NCBI RefSeq assembly: GCF_027579695.1 | Contig: NC_083587.1 | Location: 60,003,238-60,067,237 of the forward strand | Reading direction: 5' to 3' | Source of the DNA: Neoarius graeffei | Taxonomy: Eukaryota; Chordata; Actinopteri; Siluriformes; Ariidae | Length of the DNA: 64,000 bases | Shown here: positions 43,370 through 54,849 of the stretch, in pieces | Layout of the letters: each line of letters starts with the position of its first letter | Numbering within the stretch: the stretch's first letter is position 1 | Notes under the pieces: model-generated | The model's input: the letters and a program-made list of their open reading frames with translations, nothing else | What the model was told of the DNA's origin: nothing | Databases searched by the model: none | Position numbers and translations under genes: made by a program

Positions 43370-45190
43370 GTCCTCAAAAAATTCTCCCAGCCTTACTTGC
43401 CCAATGGGCGAGCAGCACCCAAAACACACTCGCCCGAAAAACAATTCCACTCGCCCAGAACTTTATTTTATTTTGGAGAGGACAGAATGCAGGTGATTTT
43501 TTTAAGAAGTGAAGCAGCATAATTATCATAAATCCACAAAACCATAACACCAATATATGCAGACACGTTCAGAAAGAAAGAAGTTCTAATAGCAGAGGAA
43601 TGAATAATTTAGGGTATATTAAACTGTAGAGAGTTCTGAATGAGTATAATAATAATAATAATAATAATAATGCTGGAGCTTTGTTTCTGTTATCAAAGGA
43701 GCCCAGTCCTGTGCAAAATGTCACCGTGGAACCAGAGCGTAGAAATGAACCTACAGTTTCAGAGAGTTCTACACAAACACACTGAACTTTACAACAGCTG
43801 CACACATGTGAAACGGAAATAAATCGACAAAGGCAGGAAAAACTATTTTGGACAAAATTGTTATTGTCCGTTACACACTGATCAACCTGTGTGACTCAGC
43901 TGTGCTTTTGAATCGAGAATTAATGAAAAGGGAACTGAACATTAACCGTTTATTGAAATTATTATTGCAAGAATGATTATAGTTACTATATAACTACAGC
44001 TACAACTGGAATGTGCCGATTCTGTTAGTGTTTGTAATTATTGTACCGTCCACTATTAGATAAAATTAAAATAAAATCTTACAATATTGTTTGAAACACT
44101 TCAGATATGGTTTTAACAATAATAAGCATCACTGTATAAATGACAGAGTGCAGATAGCTGTGTAACTTCATGTTCTTGGGGTTGCTGAGACATGGACGGG
44201 TGGGAATAAGATCTAGCCCACAGTTCAAGTCAAAGCCCTTTGAGAGTAAATGCTTTGGCTTTCACAACATTCTTTTCCCAAAAGCTGATGTCGGGAAAAA
44301 GTCTTTTCACAAAGAAGTTTTTTTTTTTTTAACTGTTCATCCGTGTCGGAACTTTTCGGGAAAAAGAATGTATATTCCAGTATGTACGGTAGCTAATGCT
44401 AACGCTAGGCCACAAATCTGCACCGTCACTTCAGTCATTTTGAGGAATTTTGCACGGATCTTAACCGCTAACAAACTCTAATTTCTGTGTATATCTATCC
44501 TTCGCTTCTTTCTGACTAAGATTATCCAAATAATCCTGTAGTAGAGCTTTTTTAGCTGGAGTTTTCTTCGGGCAACAGCAACAGACGCCGGACATCTCCG
44601 CTTGGCTTCAGTATGTGAAAAGCCAATCAGCGAGACGCCCTTTGTCGGCTGTCCACCAATCACAGGCTCCCGTGCCACAATGGCAGTATGTTGATAAATA
44701 TTTAGAAAATAAAAATATCATTACGAAATAAATGAAACCATCAAAAACAATTAAAAATCGTAATATATACTGGTGAGAGGGAAAGAACATTATTCAGTGA
44801 TATTGTTTATTATTAACTCCAATCGTGATATAAAAGTTCCGAGTTTGACACCTGCCCGCTTCAACTGCGCTGCTGGCACACGATGCCCTTGACCCTCGTC
44901 GCCCTTAGCCAACTGGCATAATCACGTCATTACGTGGGCCCCTCTGAGCCGAGCTTTTCCAGTACACTCGAACACACGCGTACTTCGACAAATTATAACC
45001 AGAATCAAGGAAATTTGAATGATTTCCTCACAATATTTTTGTACTTTTATAGATTGTCGTGTTGATGAATCAAACTTTTTAGTGCATTTCCCGTGAAACG
45101 AGACGAGCTGCTTTAGACTGGTTCCCTGCTCTCTTAGCGCCTGTGTGCCTGTGTTGCTTCGGTTGCCAGCACTAACTTTTGTCGTCTGAT
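43370..45190. other. Repeat-rich stretch between two gag-like pieces
   Basis: AAT microsatellite at about 43650-43672 and a minus-strand transposon exon at 44461-44595. The remainder has no gene I can support. It may be an insertion that parts the LTR fossil from the segment at 45240. Confidence 0.4.
44461..44595 (-). pseudogene. Short exon like the start of a YqaJ-type transposon protein
   Basis: The frame reads MSGVCCCCPKKTPAKKALLQ then DYLDNLSQKEAKDRYTQKLE and a stop after 44 codons. The pattern YLxxLSxxExxRYxxKL parallels YVSTLPAAERARYVEKL in the exon at 19660-19983. I infer the same broad family. Nothing after it remains. Confidence 0.4.
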
Positions 45191-45239
45191 CGGATGATTA
45201 CCATTAAAGTTTTACTCGTCCTTGCACAGACTTTTGTCG

Positions 45240-45590
45240 TCTGGGACGATCGGGCATGAGCTTTTTCGAGCACTGGAAAGAGAAAAAGAACGAGCGGATG
45301 AGAGAGAAAAAGAAAGACAGTTTGAATTGGAGAAATTGAGAATGGAAAGAGAGAGAAGAAAAAGAGAGACAAGTAAAGTTTGAACGAGAGAAATTAGACA
45401 TGGAAAAAGATGGAATGGCACTGGAAAGAGAAAGAATGGTGATGGAAAGAGAAAAACTGGAGAAACAAATAGAGTTAGCGAAGCTCGGAAAAACAGACCC
45501 AGAAATGGCGAACAAGTTTTGTGCTCGCAGAGAAGTGAGGCTGGTTCCCCGTTTGATGAGATGGAGGTATTACTGGACACTGAAATAAAT
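45240..45590 (+). mobile_element. Lys/Glu-rich coiled-coil fragment, gag-like fossil
   Basis: A charged heptad-like stretch with motifs such as EREKLEKQIELAKLGKTDP is typical of the coiled-coil part of fish LTR-element gag proteins. Broken. It may belong with 42300-43356 or be independent. Confidence 0.35.
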
Positions 45591-45599
45591 TAAATGACA

Positions 45600-46077
45600 T
45601 TTTCAACAAAAAACACATAAAATCTGCTCTGTGACCTTGAAAAAGAGGTGAAGGTCACTCATCTTGGGTCAGGGAGCTTCTGTTGTCTGTGGTTACCAGC
45701 GGTTACAATTTCATCCGAAACTGAACAACTTTTAGAAGAAAATAAATAAATAATCACCAAAAACAATCTTCATCTGTGAAATAGTAAATAGATAAAGACT
45801 AATAAAGATTGTTCACGAGTCCCAAGTCTCGAGTCTTTTGAGGACGAGTCTAAAGTTAAATCTCGAGTCACTGCATGTGCGACTTAAGTGTGACTCGAGT
45901 CCAAGTCAGAAGCTCGAGTCCCATCTCTGCGAGAGAAAAGCCAAAGTGAGACAACAAACCTTCCACGTACTCAAAAAAAAAGAGTTCGCCATGAATACAT
46001 CGTTTTTCATTCTTTTAATCAAGTATAATTGATTTGTTTTTCCAAAACCTTTGTTCATGTTAATTTTACTTGAAGAA
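45600..46077. other. Repeat-like stretch before unit 3
   Basis: Contains repeated ctcgagtc words (45830-45930), a pattern common in teleost repeats. No gene seen. Confidence 0.4.
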
Positions 46078-46316
46078 GCAGCGATTTCTTAGAAATATTG
46101 AGACAATTTGCTGCATGTGAGGCTTAAAAGGAGATTTAATTCGGCCCTTTTATGAAATTTCTTCTAATTTACTTTTTCAAAAGGAACCAAATGAAGTTAG
46201 CAGGTTAGATTTGTCGCTTGGAAGTAGCGTCAGCAAAGGAGTGCTTGCTTTGGGTTTTGAACTGATCTTTTCTGTGCTGGGATTCAACCATGAAAAAGTT
46301 ACACTGGAAATATTAG

Positions 46317-46360
<44 letters not shown>

Positions 46361-49300
46361 CCAAAAGTATGTGGAACATTTGAAGAGTTTTAGAAAACAA
46401 TGATTATTGTAAATAATCTTTGACCTGTATTGCACTAAAACAAGACAACAGCACATTTATTTCAATTTTTTTCCAAAATAAACAATTTTCAATTGTGATT
46501 CTTCCAACACATTAAAAAAAAAAAAGAAAAGAAAAGCTGTGACAGTAAAACATTTAGCACTTTTTACCCAGGGGGTTAAAGGAACACACGGTGAGAGAAG
46601 GTAGGAGGCTTGTGGGGACAGTGGTGGCTCAGCAGACCTTTCCTGCCGTAACATCACTGTGACCAAAACCAGCATGGGGAGGGGTCAAAGCCCAAAACTC
46701 CACTTCACTCCATGAATCCACACTGTTGTTCTTATAAATCAGCCAATCCTGAGATTCACTCAGATGTGTTGGTCACGATTAAACCACCAAGACACAAGTG
46801 TGAAAATATTCGAGGGCATTTTGATTTCGAGAGCTTGGAAAAAATTTCGTGTGGATTTCGACAGCAAAAAGGTTTGAGTGAGGCCTCTTGGGGCTGAGCC
46901 GCTCATATCTTAAAGCCTCGGCACATTGTGTGATGTGGTTATGAACAGAAACACAGTACGGTTACGCACAGTTACTGTAAAACATTGACTGTAAAAAGGG
47001 GCGGAGCTAGGATAAAGCTTTTCTTGCTGGACAATTTAAACAAAAACAAAATCGAATTCAAACTTCAAAGAACGGAATCCTGAAACGATGCATATATATG
47101 ACACACCCACTCCATTCCACACTCCACATTTCACACTTCACATCTCTCACTCGACGCTTCACATCCCTCTCTGTCTTCAAACTTCACTTTTCACGCTTTA
47201 CACCATCCTCCATCGAAAATGGTGAGTTGTAACCAGATCCCCTTCTGAAGATGACGATGTTGATGAGTAAATTTGATGGTCAGAACCACTGGGATTTTGT
47301 CGTTGTAATATTCAGTAAGACAAGTAGCCTATTGTGTGCTCGGGAGCGCTAAAGCCTTGGACACGACGATTTAACTCAGAAGCAGAAGATACAGTCCAAT
47401 CAGTAATATATCCAGACCTGTTTATTCAGAGAAATGGAATGATTTCATCAGTAGGCCTCAGTATGGATCTGTTCATTTCTTTTTGGATTTCGTTGTTGAA
47501 GAAATAATTTGTTTCTCTAAAATCCAACTCTGTTTCTTTCTTCAGTCCCAGTCTCAGACACCTCACTTCAACCCCCTGTTCTACCCCATCCTACCACCGC
47601 AGTCCCACCCTCCGTCCTACTTCATCATGCCAGACCAGCTCTACCCCCCGTCCCACCCCATTCTGAGATCTGCCTCCTACTACCCTCCACCCGCAATGAT
47701 GAGGATGAATGAACACCACGTCCCATCTGTCCAGGAGATTCTGGGAGGAAACACTGCGTCTCCTGTGACACCATCTGAAGGTGGACGTGTAGACGATGGC
47801 TGTGTGATCACTGCTCAGGCTCATGCCACTGACGTGCTCACACTCGGTAAACAAGATTAAAATATATCTGGGTTTTCTGCTGTTGATTCTTTTTCACATT
47901 CTTTAATGCTGTAATGTTTTCCCTGTCGTAACGTTCCATTTTATCTCCTTCTTGTCCTGGATTTTGTCCAGATCAACATGTGGCACCAGAACCACCAGCA
48001 TCAGCTGAGTCAGAGCCTGAACCTCAACCCACCTACAGTCTGCCACCTGAAACTGTGGGCATCGAGGAGCCTTTGTCCTCCAGACCCCCAAGTCCAAAGG
48101 CACTGAAGTGGGGCGAGATAATGGACAGCGTCGACCCAATCCCATCCAGACCCCCAACTCCAACGTTACTCCCTTGGGGAGAAAACCTGGCTGTTGAGGG
48201 TTCTGAGCTGTCCTTATCCCCAAATCATAGTTCACTCAGTTGGGGAGAAATAATGGACAATGTCAACCCAATCCCATCCAGACCCCCAACTCCCACATTA
48301 CTCCCTTGGGGAGACCTAATGGAGGAAATGAGGTTCCAAAAGGACGAGGAGCAGATGGACGACATCCTGGATGTAAAGGAGAAGGTGGAGGAGAAGGAGA
48401 AGGGTGCAGTGATCAGAGAGCTGAAAAAGAAGGTCAAACAGTTTCAGGAGCCAAAGCAACAGGCAGATGCAAACACCAACAAGCTCCCGAGCTCCGCCAG
48501 CGAGAACACCAAGGTACAGCAGTTAAGTCTTTCTGCAGATCAGAGCCCTCGGAAGACATGCCTTTGTGTCCATATATGGGCATGGGGGTGTGTCTGAGTT
48601 TGCATGTCTCCGAGCTCACATTTGTAGCTTTTTGATTGGTTTAATGAACACACTGGATGTTGCCTTTGCCCTTTGTTTTGTAGGGAGTCGAACTGTACAT
48701 TCGGGGCATCAATCCCAGCGTGGACTACAGGCAGCTGTTGAATGAATTCCACCCATTTGGAAAAATCATCAAAGCGAAGGTCAGCGACTATTCCTGACAT
48801 TTTCTTCCTTTCCCAATAACCTGTGTTCATTTCCTCTGACGTCAAACCCAGTGTGCACTTGCAGCACAAAGACCCGAGTGTGTAGTGCAGTGTTTATTTC
48901 ATATCCTGTATTTTGTATCACTGCTGCCTGAAATTACATTTAACACAGAAGACGTACGTATGGACGATGGGGAGGTGCAACACCAGAACCCTGACACTAA
49001 CACTACATAGCTGTTGGGTTTATATTTTAGTGTACGTGTAATGCTTATTGTTTGCCTTCTGTGTCTCCTCGCTGCCCCCTACAGGTGGTGATGGAGAACG
49101 GGAGCTCCAGAGGGTTTGGCTACATCACGTACCAGACCATGACAGAAGCCACGACAGCGATCAGGGAGATGAACAGGAAGATGTTGGGGTGGAAGCCGCT
49201 GTTCGTTGCTCTGTCGAGAGGTAAAGACGAGCGCCAGTCTTGCTCCGGCCCGAGAGAGCAGAAGACCAGGAGCGGCCTTCCGTTCGAGCCCTGGCCGAGT

Positions 49301-50545
49301 CACAACCCGGACAAACAGAGGGCCCAGTCCCGGAGTGAGTCACAGTCATATTTGTAATGTCTTACAAAATGGGTTTTGTTCATTACCTCAGGAGCTAGCG
49401 AGTAAGCAAAGAACACGTGGAGCGAATACTTTTGAATGCACTAATATGATCTAGAATAGTGCAATGGGAATATTATATACCAGGATAAAAGTTTTGATGA
49501 TTACTGTTCTAAAAAAATCTCTCCTCTGCTTTTCCCTTTCAGGTCGTCCCTCAGTCACATCGACACACCCTGACTGGAAATGAGAAACTTTTGTAAAAAT
49601 AAACTCCTCAATTGAAAAATGCTGCACAAATGGTCTGTGTCTTTCTCATAGTGAATAAATGTTGGTGTAAATGACTCACACAGAAACAGCAGTAAAGGTG
49701 CCGCACTGTAAATCCACTCAAATAATCAGCTCGAAAATTGCACCTCAATCAAATGGTATCTTAATTCGACATTCAACACTGAACACCATCAAAAGCTCAA
49801 TGATTAACATCGATTAGTGATGAACGAGTGATGTTTATAGAAAGACAGGTCATGTTTGTGACAGTAAACTGCTCAGAGAACACAGCAGACTCAGGGGGAA
49901 GAACACACAGGAGATTTTAAAGCGTCTGTGTGCTGCATCAACTGCCTCGCATCTGACTCGTAAATCCGCCATGTCAGAACCAGAGCCTCCAGACTGGTGA
50001 AGACCACGCCCACATGATATGACATCATTAATTAAACTGCTGTTGGAGGAGTATAATGGATGATGATGATGATGTAATGGGGGACTGGTCCAGACGCAGG
50101 CTCGAACCCCAGTCGTGGCTCCTAAAGAAAGGAGCGCGACCCACTGCTCCAGGAACTGAGACTGGGGGCGTGAACCCAAGTGCAGAACCAACTAAACACT
50201 GATGTGCACAAGGTGCTGACCAGGGGACCGGGCCGAGAGACGCCTTGGAAAGCAAACTGAGGGATGAGCACCTCCAAAGAGGAGGAAAAAAGAAACCAGA
50301 GGGTCACCCCACACTAGACTGGAACCTGGGGCCGGAGGACTGAGAGAGCAACATGCAGCCCAGTGAGATACCAAGGCAGTAAAAATAAAGCGCTGGGAGG
50401 GGCCCTCACTAAACCTGGCAGGGAGTCTGGGGGTCCAACTGCAGAACATTTAGGAATTTTCCATTGCATTTCCTAAAATTCGACACAATCAGAGGCGGGT
50501 AGAGTAAGCAAAAACTGTACTCGGGTCAAAGTAGTGTGACTTAAT
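46078..50545 (+). repeat. Tandem unit 3 of the PABP-RRM4-like locus
   Basis: It aligns with unit 2 from the cagcgatttcttagaaatat start to the gtactcgggtcaaag end. It has a longer GT microsatellite (46320-46358), lacks the LINE insertion and has a ~60-bp extra stretch near 50023-50085. Confidence 0.9.
47219..49583 (+). CDS. PABP-RRM4-like gene, copy 3 (intact, 410 residues)
   Basis: Exons: 47219-47221 (ATG alone), 47546-47846, 47972-48513, 48684-48779, 49085-49334, 49543-49583. Exon lengths equal those of copy 2 base for base, so the frame has been kept. Protein plan is the same: Pro/Tyr-rich N-terminus, four Trp-Gly motifs, charged linker and one PABPC-RRM4-like RRM with LYIRGI and RGFGYITY. 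Differences from copy 2 are few; in the RRM it has NPSVDYRQL where copy 2 has DSSVDSRRL, and the second residue is Ser instead of Phe. The exon 5 donor (cgga|gtgagt) is stronger than in copy 2 (caga|gtgggt), supporting use of exon 6. TATA at 47091 and aataaa at 49598. Function unknown; RNA binding inferred from the RRM. Confidence 0.8.
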
Positions 50546-50924
50546 AATAATAATAATAATAAAAACACACCATAAAATATGCTCATCAAGTCAGTACTAA
50601 ATTATATTCCAAACTTTAAAAAATAAATAATAATAAATCATATACTCACCAAATAACAAATTAAGGCAGTTTTGCCATGAGTTAGTTTCATAAACCTTCC
50701 ATTTTTTCTTCAGAGTTGCAGAATTATAGTTTAGTTTTAACAGCAGTTTTATAAAAGTCCCTAATCTGTTTAATTATTCACAAACAAACAAACAAACAAA
50801 CATTTAAATAGAACTGTTCAATCACACACACAAAAAACCCTATTTTACTCTTTCTTTCTCATTGTGCATTTTAACTTATTTGCGACTTTTATAAAAATAA
50901 CCGTATTTGTTGTGATTTAGCAGG

Positions 50925-50965
50925 CACCCGAAACCGGAAGTTACGTCACGTTCTTTCCTTTCTAT
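50925..50965 (+). promoter_or_regulatory. eif3h: eif3h core promoter
   Basis: An ETS-type ccggaagt (50934-50941) abuts a CRE-like ttacgtca (50941-50948). A pyrimidine run ctttcctttct (50953-50963) would make a 5'TOP-like transcript start, as seen in many translation genes. No TATA box. The first 17 bases are identical to part of the transposon terminus at 19116-19132. Confidence 0.55.
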
Positions 50966-50972
50966 GTGCAAA

Positions 50973-51053
50973 ATGGCGGCGCGCAAGGACTCCTGTGCTG
51001 CAGCTTCTTTATCACTCGATTCACAAGTCAAACGGGTTCAGATTGATGGACTG
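50973..51053 (+). CDS. eif3h: eIF3 subunit H, coding exon 1
   Basis: eIF3h is an MPN-domain subunit of translation initiation factor 3 in the cytoplasm. The exon encodes MAARKDSCAAASLSLDSQ then VKRVQIDGL and stops at the donor gactg|gtgagt, phase 0. Human eIF3h has the same VKQVQIDGL at the end of its variable N-terminus, just before the MPN domain. The ATG at 50973 has the better context (aaaatgg); an in-frame ATG at 50964 would add three residues. The MPN-domain exons (VVLKIIKHY onward in human) were not found and must lie beyond the window. Position next to rad21, on the same strand, agrees with human 8q24. Confidence 0.85.
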
Positions 51054-51120
51054 GTGAGTGGCGACATCTTTTATGTGTTTAAACATTTTTTTACTTTGTC
51101 CTGAGGCGGAAAGTTTCACT

Positions 51121-51308
51121 CTGCAGTAAAGTGTGGAGGAGTGGAGTGGAGTGGAGTGGAAGCCGGTGGGAGACTGAGGCTGCAGTAAAGAGTGGAGGGA
51201 GTGGAGTGGAAGCCGGTGGGAGACTGAGGCTGCAGTAGGAGTGGAGTGGAGTGGAGTGGAGTGGAGTGGAGTGGAGTGGAGTGGAAGCCAGTGGGAGACT
51301 GAGGCTGC
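51121..51308. repeat. Three-copy repeat with GGAGT microsatellite
   Basis: The phrase ccggtgggagactgaggctg followed by cagta recurs three times (about 51160, 51210, 51288). Runs of ggagt of different lengths lie between. It lies just inside eif3h intron 1. Confidence 0.85.
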
Positions 51309-51715
51309 AGCAGCTTCACGCGTGTTTCCAGGGAGCTTCGAGTTTCATTCAAACCGCAGTGTGTGCGCGCGCACAGGGACGGCGCTGGGGTTTTTAGTTC
51401 TGGGTCCAGGGACCCACGTGACCGGCCCAGTTGGGCTCTCTGTGAGTTTGTGTGGTCCAGAGTCTTGTCTCCGTTTCTGTAATTCTCTTTTTGTGTCCTC
51501 CAGCTGCAGTGTGCGGACACTGTCCTGCCTTTCCCCCCTCAATCCGCAGAGTGAAAGAGTTTCCGCTCATTCTTTGTGAATATTTAACCTGGAATACAGT
51601 GGAGAGGACATTCAGTGACGTCACATGTTTTATCACGCAGCGTCCGCCATCCTGCCGGGTAAACAAACAAACAAACAAACAGCCGCGACAGTTATTCATG
51701 AAAATCGAGAGGACT

Positions 51716-54617
51716 GCTCTCTGTCCCTCTCTCTCTGTCTGTCCTTCTCTCTCTGTCTGCCCCCCTTCTCTCTCTCCGTGTCGTCTGCCCCCCCGCTCTG
51801 TCCCCCTTTTCTCTCTCCGTGTCGTCTGTCCCCCGCTCTGTCCCCCTTCTCTCTCTCCGTGTCATCTGTCTCTCGCTCTGTCCCCCTTCTCTCTCTCTGT
51901 GCCGTCTGTCCCCCGCTCTGTCCCCCTTTTCTCTCTCCGTGCCGTCTGTCCCCCGCTCTGTCCCCCTTCTCTCTCTCCGTGTCGTCTGTCCCTCGCTCTG
52001 CCCCTTCTCTCTCTGTGCTGTCTGTCCCCCGCTCTGTCCCCCTTTTCTCTCTCCGTGTCGTCTGTCCCTCGCTCTGTCCCCCTTTTCTCTCTCCGTGTCG
52101 TCTGTCCCTCGCTCTGTCCCCCTTTTCTCTCTCCGTGTCGTCTGTCCCTCGCTCTGTCCCCCTTTTCTCTCTCCGTGTCGTCTGTCCCTCGCTCTGTCCC
52201 CCTTTTCTCTCTCCGTGTCGTCTGTCCCTCGCTCTGTCCCCCTTTTCTCTCTCCGTGTCGTCTGTCCCTCGCTCTGTCCCCCTTTTCTCTCTCCGTGTCG
52301 TCTGTCCCTCGTTCTGTCCCCCTTCTCTCTCTCTCTCCGTGTCGTCTGTCCCTCGCTCTGTCCCCCTTCTCTCTCTCTCCGTGTCGTCTGTCCCTCGCTC
52401 TGTCCCCCTTCTCTCTCTCTCCGTGTCGTCTGTCCCTCGCTCTGTCCCCCTTCTCTCTCTCTCCGTGTCGTCTGTCCCTCGCTCTGTCCCCCTTCTCTCT
52501 CTCTCCGTGTCGTCTGTCCCTCGCTCTGTCCCCCTTCTCTCTCTCTCCGTGTCGTCTGTCCCCCTTCTCTCTCTCCGTGTCGTCTGTCCCTCGCTCTGTC
52601 CCCCTTCTCTCTCTCCGTGCCGTCTGTCCCCCGCTCTGTCCCCCTTCTCTCTCTCCGTGTCGTCTGTCCCCCGCTCTGTCCCCCTTTTCTCTCTCCGTGC
52701 CGTCTGTCCCCCGCTCTGTCCCCCTTTTCTCTCTCCGTGTCGTCTGTCCCTCGCTCTGTCCCCCTTTTCTCTCTCCGTGTCGTCTGTCCCTCGCTCTGTC
52801 CCCCTTTTCTCTCTCCGTGTCGTCTGTCCCTCGCTCTGTCCCCCTTTTCTCTCTCCGTGTCGTCTGTCCCTCGCTCTGTCCCCCTTTTCTCTCTCCGTGT
52901 CGTCTGTCCCTCGTTCTGTCCCCCTTCTCTCTCTCTCTCCGTGTCGTCTGTCCCTCGCTCTGTCCCCCTTCTCTCTCTCTCCGTGTCGTCTGTCCCTCGC
53001 TCTGTCCCCCTTCTCTCTCTCTCCGTGTCGTCTGTCCCTCGCTCTGTCCCCCTTCTCTCTCTCTCCGTGTCGTCTGTCCCTCGCTCTGTCCCCCTTCTCT
53101 CTCTCTCCGTGTCGTCTGTCCCCCTTCTCTCTCTCCGTGTCGTCTGTCCCTCGCTCTGTCCCCCTTCTCTCTCTCCGTGCCGTCTGTCCCCCGCTCTGTC
53201 CCCCTTCTCTCTCTCCGTGTCGTCTGTCCCCCGCTCTGTCCCCCTTTTCTCTCTCCGTGCCGTCTGTCCCCCGCTCTGTCCCCCTTTTCTCTCTCCGTGC
53301 CGTCTGTCCCCCGCTCTGTCCCCCTTTTCTCTCTCCGTGCCGTCTGTCCCCCGCTCTGTCCCCCTTTTCTCTCTCCGTGCCGTCTGTCCCCCGCTCTGTC
53401 CCCCTTCTCTCTCTCCGTGTCGTCTGTCCCTCGCTCTGCCCCCTTCTCTCTCTGTGCTGTCTGTCCCCCGCTCTGCCCCCCTTCTCTCTCCGTGCTGTCT
53501 GTCCCCCGCTCTGTCCCCCTTTTCTCTCTCCGTGTCGTCTGTCCCTCGCTCTGTCCCCCTTTTCTCTCTCCGTGTCGTCTGTCCCTCGCTCTGTCCCCCT
53601 TTTCTCTCTCCGTGTCGTCTGTCCCTCGCTCTGTCCCCCTTTTCTCTCTCCGTGTCGTCTGTCCCTCGCTCTGTCCCCCTTTTCTCTCTCCGTGTCGTCT
53701 GTCCCTCGCTCTGTCCCCCTTTTCTCTCTCCGTGTCGTCTGTCCCTCGCTCTGTCCCCCTTCTCTCTCTCTCCGTGTCGTCTGTCCCTCGCTCTGTCCCC
53801 CTTCTCTCTCTCTCCGTGTCGTCTGTCCCTCGCTCTGTCCCCCTTCTCTCTCTCTCCGTGTCGTCTGTCCCTCGCTCTGTCCCCCTTCTCTCTCTCTCCG
53901 TGTCGTCTGTCCCTCGCTCTGTCCCCCTTCTCTCTCTCTCCGTGTCGTCTGTCCCTCGCTCTGTCCCCCTTCTCTCTCTCTCCGTGTCGTCTGTCCCTCG
54001 CTCTGTCCCCCTTCTCTCTCTCTCCGTGTCGTCTGTCCCCCGCTCTGTCCCCCTTCTCTCTCTCTCCGTGTCGTCTGTCCCCCGCTCTGTCCCCCTTCTC
54101 TCTCTCTCCGTGTCGTCTGTCCCCCGCTCTGTCCCCCTTCTCTCTCTCTCCGTGTCGTCTGTCCCCCGCTCTGTCCCCCTTCTCTCTCTCTCCGTGTCGT
54201 CTGTCCCCCGCTCTGTCCCCTTTCTCTCTCTCTCCGTGTCGTCTGTCCCCCGCTCTGTCCCCCTTCTCTCTCTCTCCGTGTCGTCTGTCCCCCGCTCTGT
54301 CCCCCTTCTCTCTCTCTCCGTGTCGTCTGTCCCCCGCTCTGTCCCCCTTCTCTCTCTCTCCGTGTCGTCTGTCCCCCGCTCTGTCCCCCTTCTCTCTCTC
54401 TCCGTGTCGTCTGTCCCCCGCTCTGTCCCCCTTCTCTCGCTCCGTGCCGTCTGTCCCCCTTCTCTCTCGCTCCGTGCCGTCTGTCCCCCTTCTCTCTCGC
54501 TCCGTGCCGTCTGTCCCCCTTCTCTCTCGCTCCGTGCCGTCTGTCCCCCTTCTCTCTCGCTCCGTGCCGTCTGTCCCCCTTCTCTCTCGCTCCGTGCCGT
54601 CTGTCCCCCTTTCCTCT
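51716..54617. repeat. Pyrimidine minisatellite, 2.9 kb, units of 40, 42 and 30 bp
   Basis: The base unit is tctctctccgtgtcgtctgt followed by ccctcgctctgtcccccttt. A 40-bp form dominates 52040-52310, 52680-52920 and 53500-53740. A 42-bp form with one more ct dominates 52330-52550, 52930-53110 and 53760-54430. A 30-bp form lacking ccctcgctct ends the array (54450-54610). A block of mixed units repeats with an offset of about 602 bp (rare word tcgttctg at 52309 and 52911). The plus strand is almost pure C/T with some G. Confidence 0.95.
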
Positions 54618-54849
54618 GTCTCAATTTCGTGGTGAAATAATTGGATTTGCAACAAATTATGGGCAGTGGAGACGATATAAATCACTTGAACATTGAAAAA
54701 CAAGTTTTTATTTTTTCTGGGATTGAGTAGCTGGCACAGACCGTCTGTGTTGGCAAAGAAAAAAAACGGTCGCCAGCGCTTGTGGACATCTCTGTACTTC
54801 GGTGGTCATTTGCTGCTCATTGTTCTCAGACTAATCATAAACAGAACAA

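Noticed and set aside
51452-54703. Five overlapping open frames of 920-1062 codons on both strands
   Set aside because: They follow the 40/42/30-bp minisatellite; the unit simply lacks stops in most frames. Composition is Ser/Leu/Pro/Cys on one strand and Arg/Gly/Glu/Thr on the other, with no domain.
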